DNA from: Larix kaempferi
Lineage: Eukaryota > Streptophyta > Pinopsida > Pinales > Pinaceae
DNA length: 64,000 bases
NCBI GenBank assembly: GCA_027924585.1
Contig: BSBM01000877.1
Span: 7,689,501-7,753,500, forward strand
Direction of reading: 5' to 3'
How positions within the stretch are numbered: position 1 is the first letter of the stretch; each line of letters begins with the position of its first letter. The notes beneath the pieces were generated by a model. That model worked only from the letters and a program-made list of their open reading frames with translations, had not been told where the DNA came from and did not search any database. The translations under genes and the position numbers were made by a program. Shown one piece after another: positions 58,641 to 64,000 of this stretch.

Positions 58641-60209
58641 ATATGGCACTGATGAAAAATTTTATTGACTCTGAACCTTGTAGTTTCGAGGAGGTTGCAC
58701 AACATGATTTGTGGCAAGAGGCCATGGTTGAGGAGTATGACTCAATCATGAAGAATCAGGTATGGGAGGTGTTTAGAGGCCACAAGATAAGAAGGTGGTG
58801 GGATCTATATGGATCTATAAGGTAAATCATGCAGCAGATGGAAGTGTGGAGAAGTACAAGGCACGCTTCGTGGCAAAGGGGTATTCACAGAATGAAGGTA
58901 TTGACTATGAGGAAACCTTCGCCCATGTCGGTAGGTATTCTTCTATTGAGAATATCCTATCATTGGAAGTAGAGATGGGTTTGTGCATTCATCAGATGGA
59001 TGTGAAGACAACCTTACTCAATGGAGTTATTGAGGAAGAGGTTTATATTGAGAATCCAGAGGGGTTTGAGGTGGAGAGTAGAGAGTCTCATGTATGCAGG
59101 TTGCAGAGAGCTCTTTATAGGCTCAAGCAGGCACCTCGAGCATGGTACTTGAGGATTAAAATATATCTACGAGAGATGGGGTTCCAACGGAGTGAGACAA
59201 ACCATAACCTATACTTCTTGGTAGGTGAGGTACCTCTCATACTGGTTCAATGTGTGGATGATCTCTTTATTACAAGAGATGAGAGGCTGATTGGGGACTG
59301 CAAGTTCAACCTTGCAGTGGAGTTTGAGATGAAAGACCCTTGGTTGATGCATTACTTTCTAGGTTTGGAGGTTCAACAGAGAGATGGGTTCTTCTTCATT
59401 GGATAAGGGAAGTATGCAGTAGATATCTCGAAGAGATGCAGGATAGAGGACTGCAGACCTATGGCTATACCTCTAGTTTCTAACTGGAGGAATATTGATG
59501 CATCGGGATCAGAGGAGTTTGATCCTACACTGTATAGGTAGCTTATCAGGTCGCTTATGTATCTGGTCAACACTAGAGCAGACATTAGCTTTGCAGACAA
59601 CTCTTTGAGTCAGTTCATGGTGAACCCTCGAAGAGTACGTTGGACAACTGTGAAGCACATACCTCGCTACATCAGAGGTACAGTGTAGTATGGATTGGTT
59701 TATGAGCACAGTGGGAGTATACAGTTGGCAGGTTTCACGGATGTTGACTGGGAAGGATGTGTAGAGGATCAGAAGAGCACTTCAGGTTGCTGCTTCAGCA
59801 TTGGGTCAGGATTTGTCTCTTGGTTCAGTAAAAAGTAGAATTCAGTTGCATTGAACTCAGCTGAGGCTGAGTACAAGGCATCCAACATGACTGCATGTGA
59901 GAGGATGTGATTGAGGAAGTTGCTCTCAGGATTATTCGAGAGTGAGCTAGAGAATACTATAGTTCACTGTGACAATAAGAGTGGTATCAACCTTTCTGAA
60001 ATCAAGTGTTCCATGACAGGAGCAAGCACATTGACATCTGGTATCACTTCTTCAGAGATTATGTTCAGAGAGGAACCATTCGGTTGGAGTACATTCAGAC
60101 AGATGAGATAGTGGCAGACATATTCACCAAGGCACTTTGCAAAATCAAGTTTGTGAAGTTCAGAGATAAGTTGGGGTTGTTTCGGAATCCCTTCCTCATT
60201 GCGAGGGAG
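58641..60209 (+). pseudogene. Copia reverse transcriptase and RNase H of element E
   Basis: The region starts EAMVEEYDSIMKNQVWE, shifts frame near 58790, then reads WIYKVNHAADGSVEKYKARF, MDVKTTLLNGVIEEEV and LKQAPRAWY. The catalytic motif is QCVDDLF in place of YVDD. RNase H has FTDVDWEG, SVALNSAEAEY and, after a further frameshift near 60000, FHDRSKHIDIWYHFFRDYV. Stops include FIG*GKY, YR*LIRS, SKK*NSV and CERM*LRK, most of them at expected Gln or Trp codons. The polypurine tract follows at 60199-60209. Confidence 0.93.
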
Positions 60210-61112
60210 TGTTAGAAAGTGACAACGAAGGAAGGTATTCCTACATGCATGTGTCCTTGCATGCAGAAGACATTAATTGGAAACCAATTGTATTTTAATT
60301 AACTTTTCCTAAGTTCACTTTGGAAAATTAATTAAAGTGATCTAATTGATTATTGACTTAATGAAATTCTTTTTATAAAGTGTAAGTGAGTTATTTAAAG
60401 TGATGGAAAGATCTAATCTTGGCCATCTAATCTCACCGAAAGATCTCAACCTTAGATCTATAGTGAGATTAGGTTAGTCACTTAGCATTGAGTTATAAAA
60501 GAAAGATCAATTGGTGGAGAGGATACACAATTTCATTTCGACAAAGATGGATAAAAAGGGGTGTGAGAGAGAGAGTTTTGAGAAGAAGACAGAGGAGAAA
60601 AAATCCATAAAAGGATGAAAGATTTGTAGGAGAGAGAAACAACAGTAGGCAGAGGTGACTGTACGGAATTCCGTAAAGTCCGTATTGTACAGTCCGTACA
60701 TCCGTAAGGATTACGTATAGAAGGTCGTATAGATCTGTACAGCAGGCTGCACATTTCATACAACAACAACAACATCTTTGCTGCGTTGGGATCCATGCCC
60801 GCTTGCAAGTTTTTTTCATTGTTTTTCTGTGGTACGATTTTGTCAATTGGGTAGAATATAAATCTGAATTGTATTGCTCCATATTTTCTGAATAAAATAA
60901 ATATCTCATACTGTTGCACCAATTTTCCTATCTTGGGTTTTGTCCGGGGGTTTATACCCCAAAAGATAGTGTTGTCTCAATTGATGTGATTGCTGCTATA
61001 TTTATTTAAGTATTTATTTTTCGCTACATAGTGAAGAAATCCATGTGTGGTTATTTGTTAGAAATTAATTTGGCATGCATTTAGCTCTAGTTGGATTTTA
61101 AGGAAATTTACA
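60210..61112 (+). repeat. 3' LTR of element E
   Basis: This is a 903-bp copy of 55195-56103. The TATA box is at 60494-60501 and AATAAA at 60891-60896. The GTAC-rich part (60655-60740) is rearranged compared with the other LTR. It is followed by ATCTT, the target duplication. Confidence 0.95.
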
Positions 61113-61117
61113 ATCTT

Positions 61118-61955
61118 TGAGTGAGCTTCACCTTCATCGTGAGCACTTCTATGAGCTTCCAAAGTTGTGACCTTCTCCATTTTTGTGACGAATTGGTACC
61201 TCATCTTCTGCATAAGTGACGAACTACTAGAGTTGTGACCTACGCTAGACTATGTCCTCTTTGGAGATTGCACCCACATCTCTTGTGATCGTGCGTGAAG
61301 ACTGGATATGTAATCTCGAGGATACAATCCTCGATTTTGTGACTGATGTGTGGAATGCTTGTTGTGATTGAACATTGTGTCCATACTTGCGTTTGTTGCA
61401 CCACTGGGTTGAAGGCTGCAATTTCAACATTCAACTTTTATGCCACCATCATATATAGGTTGAGTTCAAGCTATTGTGTACTACCTAAGTTCAAGCTACT
61501 AAGACCGTGTTGAAGACTGTGTTGCAACCAAAGATGCAGAGGATTCAAGTGAAGGGATTGTCAACTTCATAATGTCAAATCGTAATTTTGTAAGTGGAGA
61601 AAAGACTAACGTAATCAGTTTGTAATAAAGGCATGGTAAAGAATTTGTAAAGAAGCTATATCTTGAAGATCATTATGTATTGTTAGTTAAAGTTGTATGA
61701 ATCCTTTGAAGATATATCATTGTATTCTTGAGTGAGTATCTTTAAATTGTGTGAGAATTGCCTTGGAAAATCATTGTAATAGAGAGTTAAATATGCATAT
61801 TGCTGCAAAATATATGTAATAGTGCTCTAGGGAATACTACAAAATTGAGTTGCAGTATTAAATAGTATCCATTTTTGTAAAGAAGAAAGCATATATTCAA
61901 TATGCAACCCATTTCTTTTCTTCCATATAGTCTCTCTAACAACTACAAGTTCAAG
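61118..61955 (+). other. Probable LTR or leader of element F
   Basis: AT-rich DNA with TTTGTAAAGAA repeated and several TTGTAAT/TTGTAT polyadenylation-like words precedes the gag of element F. No standard primer site was found and the second LTR is outside the window, so limits are unknown. Confidence 0.4.
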
Positions 61956-64000
61956 ATGCATTCTATGGCATATGTTGTTGGTGCTACACTCACCGACAAA
62001 GATACATTTCCATAATGGTGGAGAAATATCAAAGCTACGTATGTCTACAACGATTTATGGGACGACATCTGCGAAGGAAAGACCACCATCACTGACGACA
62101 GAACTGTCATCCCTTCACCTCTAAAGCCCCCTTCAACAGAGAAATAAATGGTTATTTGGAGTTCCAAAGATAAGAAAGCATTAGCTATGATTTATGCCAC
62201 TGTCAGTGAAGAGGTGAGCCAACGTATTCTTCTTGCAAAGACATGTTATGAAGCCTTAAAAAATATAAAAGATATGTATGATTCACACTTTGAAATGGAA
62301 TTCATTCAATTAATGTTAAAATTATTCAGTCTTGAAGTAAAAGAGAACAACCCCATGATGGTCGCATATGAAATAACATACATCATGCACAAGATTCAAG
62401 CTTCTGGTATGAAACTAGAACTTCCACTTGTAACATTTGTAAAATATCTTTATCCCACTCACTCAAACTACCTTGAATCCTTGCAAGCAAGCGACTAGTT
62501 CAAATACCTCACCTTTGAAGTTCTGGTAGAAAAGATTGCAGACAGAGAGAAATATTTTGGGAAGAAGACAAGTGAAAGTACTACATAATCTCTTTTCTTT
62601 TCTCATAAAGTAAATAAAAAGCCTAAAGACTCTTTTAGGGGAGATAACAACAAAAGAGGCAGAGGAAGAGGAGGAAGAAACAACTCAAGCAAAAGATCAG
62701 ATGTGAAGTGCACATGCTACAGAACAAATGGACATAAAGAACATCAGTGTTGGGCATCTTGGAACTCCATCAAAGGTAGACATAATAAAGAAGATAAGAA
62801 TAAAAACCAAGAGGGTGGTAAAATCCCTGATTCTGCTCATTGTATTATTGCACATTGTGACTTTGGAATTAATGAAATGACTTCTCTTTCACCTTACAAA
62901 TATTGTTGGTTGCTTGATATTGGTGCAACATCTCATATGACTTTTAGAAAATATTGCTTTGTAGAATTGAATTACATTGCGAATGGCATAGTATACTTTG
63001 TAGATAAATCTATCCTCAAACCACAGAGAATTGGCTCAATCAGGCTAAAGTTTCCTGGAATCCCTGATTTCATATTAAATAATGTTCTCTATCTTCCTCA
63101 ATTGCAGAGAAGCTTGTTGTCCTTGGTGCAGATTCGATGGCAAGGCCATTCCATCCATATGTTTGATGGGACTATGGAGATAATAAAATCCTCTGACAAC
63201 TATTAAAGTTGAGAGGCTCTTCTGCAAGAATTCAGAACTTTGCCTATATCTATCAGCATGAAGAAGGTAATATGTCATCCAGTTTATTATGGCATGCTAT
63301 ATTTGGTCATCTTAATTACAACAGTCTTAGATTGTTAATAAATATTGGTGTATTTGGTTTTCCCACCATTCCTAAGCAAATGAAAAAGTGTGATGCATGC
63401 ATACTAGGAAAACATAGTAAGCAGCCATTTCCAGAGTCAAAATTTAGAGCATGTAGAAAGTGAGAACTGATTCATTCTGAATTATGTGGCCTCATCCATA
63501 TTCCTTTTGCAAATTGTAATAGGTACATTATGACATTTTCTGATGATTATAGTAGAATGTGTTGGGTGTATTTGTTGAAGACAAAATCAAAAGCATTTCA
63601 AACTTTCAAGAAGTTTCATGCATTGATAGAAAATCAAGCACAAGTACGTATTGGTACATTCAGATCTGATAATGGTAAATAATATACATCTAAGGAATTT
63701 GAAGAATATCTTTGCAAACATGGAATTACACATCAAAATACAGTTCCCTACAATCCCCAACAAAACGGTGTTGCAGAAAGGATGAGTAGAACCTTAATGA
63801 ATACAACACAATCAATGATTTTCAAGAATGTGAAGATAATGTTTTGGGGTGATGAAGTCCAATGCGTAGCATATTTGAGAAATAAAGTCCTTCTCATGTG
63901 GTTTGGCCATCTTCCTTCGGTTAGGAATCTCATAATTTTTGGTTCCACCTGCTATGCCTTAATAGAAAAGGAGTAAAGAAAAAATCTTGGTGCTAGAAGA
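61956..64000 (+). pseudogene. Copia element F, gag to integrase, runs off right edge
   Basis: A second plus-strand Copia polyprotein starts near 61956 (MHSMAYVVGATLTDKDTF). Gag of the UBN2 type (LAKTCYEALKNIKDMYDSHF) is followed by a basic RGRGRGGRNN stretch, a zinc knuckle (CTCYRTNGHKEHQC), protease WLLDIGATSHMT with Ile in place of the usual Ser/Thr, and integrase with LWHAIFGHLNY, CDACILGKHSKQPF, HSELCG (first Asp now Glu), FRSDNGK followed by TAA, and PQQNGVAERM. Stops at about 62097, 62145, 62499, 63464 and 63680 and a frameshift near 63207 break it. This family differs from A, B, C and E in its gag. Confidence 0.9.

Larger units (their letters stand above)
55195..61112 (+). mobile_element. 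Ty1-copia element E, complete, coding broken
   Basis: This is a 5.9-kb plus-strand Copia element with 0.9-kb LTRs (55195-56103 and 60210-61112), primer site at 56104, gag to RNase H in collinear order and a polypurine tract (GCGAGGGAG). Perfect ATCTT target duplications flank it (55190-55194 and 61113-61117). LTR divergence is clearly higher than in B and C, mainly in a GTAC-rich stretch. The polyprotein frame is traceable over its whole length with many stops and two frameshifts. Active-site substitutions show that it is dead. Confidence 0.96.

Overview
The window reads as nuclear DNA of a land plant, most likely a seed plant with a large, repeat-rich genome; a gymnosperm is plausible but not proven. 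The basis is plant Ty1-copia and Ty3-gypsy elements with the plant initiator-Met primer site (TGGTATCAGAGC), a CACTA transposon end, tRNA-derived SINEs, isolated exons of plant gene families separated by kilobases, and AT-rich filler. There are no bacterial-style operons. No intact cellular gene is visible. Almost everything is mobile-element DNA in several nested layers.

Layout. 1-1665: 5' end of a minus-strand Copia element (A), with LTR, primer site and gag, running off the left edge. 1666-3387: AT-rich DNA with degenerate tandem repeats. 3388-10602: complete minus-strand Copia element B with about 3% LTR divergence and broken coding, inserted exactly at the end of a CACTA-type transposon (10605 to about 11220). 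11232-11300: tRNA-like gene, anticodon UAC. 11656-11783: one clean exon of a ubiquitin-conjugating enzyme. 13759-13859: possible RRM-type exon. 14021-21657: complete minus-strand Copia element C, young (perfect GATCG target duplication, about 2% LTR divergence) but nearly without coding capacity. It sits inside a tRNA-derived SINE, which sits inside an older tandem duplication. 24819-26290: minus-strand GH35 beta-galactosidase pseudogene. 26569-29479: plus-strand remnant of a TPX2-like gene, followed by a SINE with a perfect 15-bp target duplication. 32439-33014: solo Copia LTR.

33480-47800 is dominated by a Ty3-gypsy Tat-like element (D). Its domain order is gag, protease, an RNase H-like domain, reverse transcriptase, its own RNase H, then a truncated integrase. 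Gag is split by a 1,526-bp solo LTR of Tekay/Del type. Element D is followed by about 2.9 kb of AC-rich repeats full of AGTCAACC words, a 135-bp hairpin-within-hairpin, a second partial copy of the D region, and a GC-rich foldback of about 540 bp. 47800-55189 is AT-rich DNA with short tandem repeats, a possible terminal-inverted-repeat element and short palindrome clusters. 55195-61112 is a complete plus-strand Copia element (E) with a perfect ATCTT target duplication. From 61956 to the right edge lies the 5' coding half of another Copia element (F).

The elements share several features. Copia B, C and the solo LTR carry a duplicated upstream motif (GGGCCGAC...TCTAATAACCC) beside a TATAAATA box. 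B and C both hold large minisatellite arrays between the RNase H region and the polypurine tract. Many premature stops across all families are TAG at expected glutamine codons, as expected from CAG-to-TAG decay of methylated cytosine. Exact LTR divergences and copy numbers were judged by eye.
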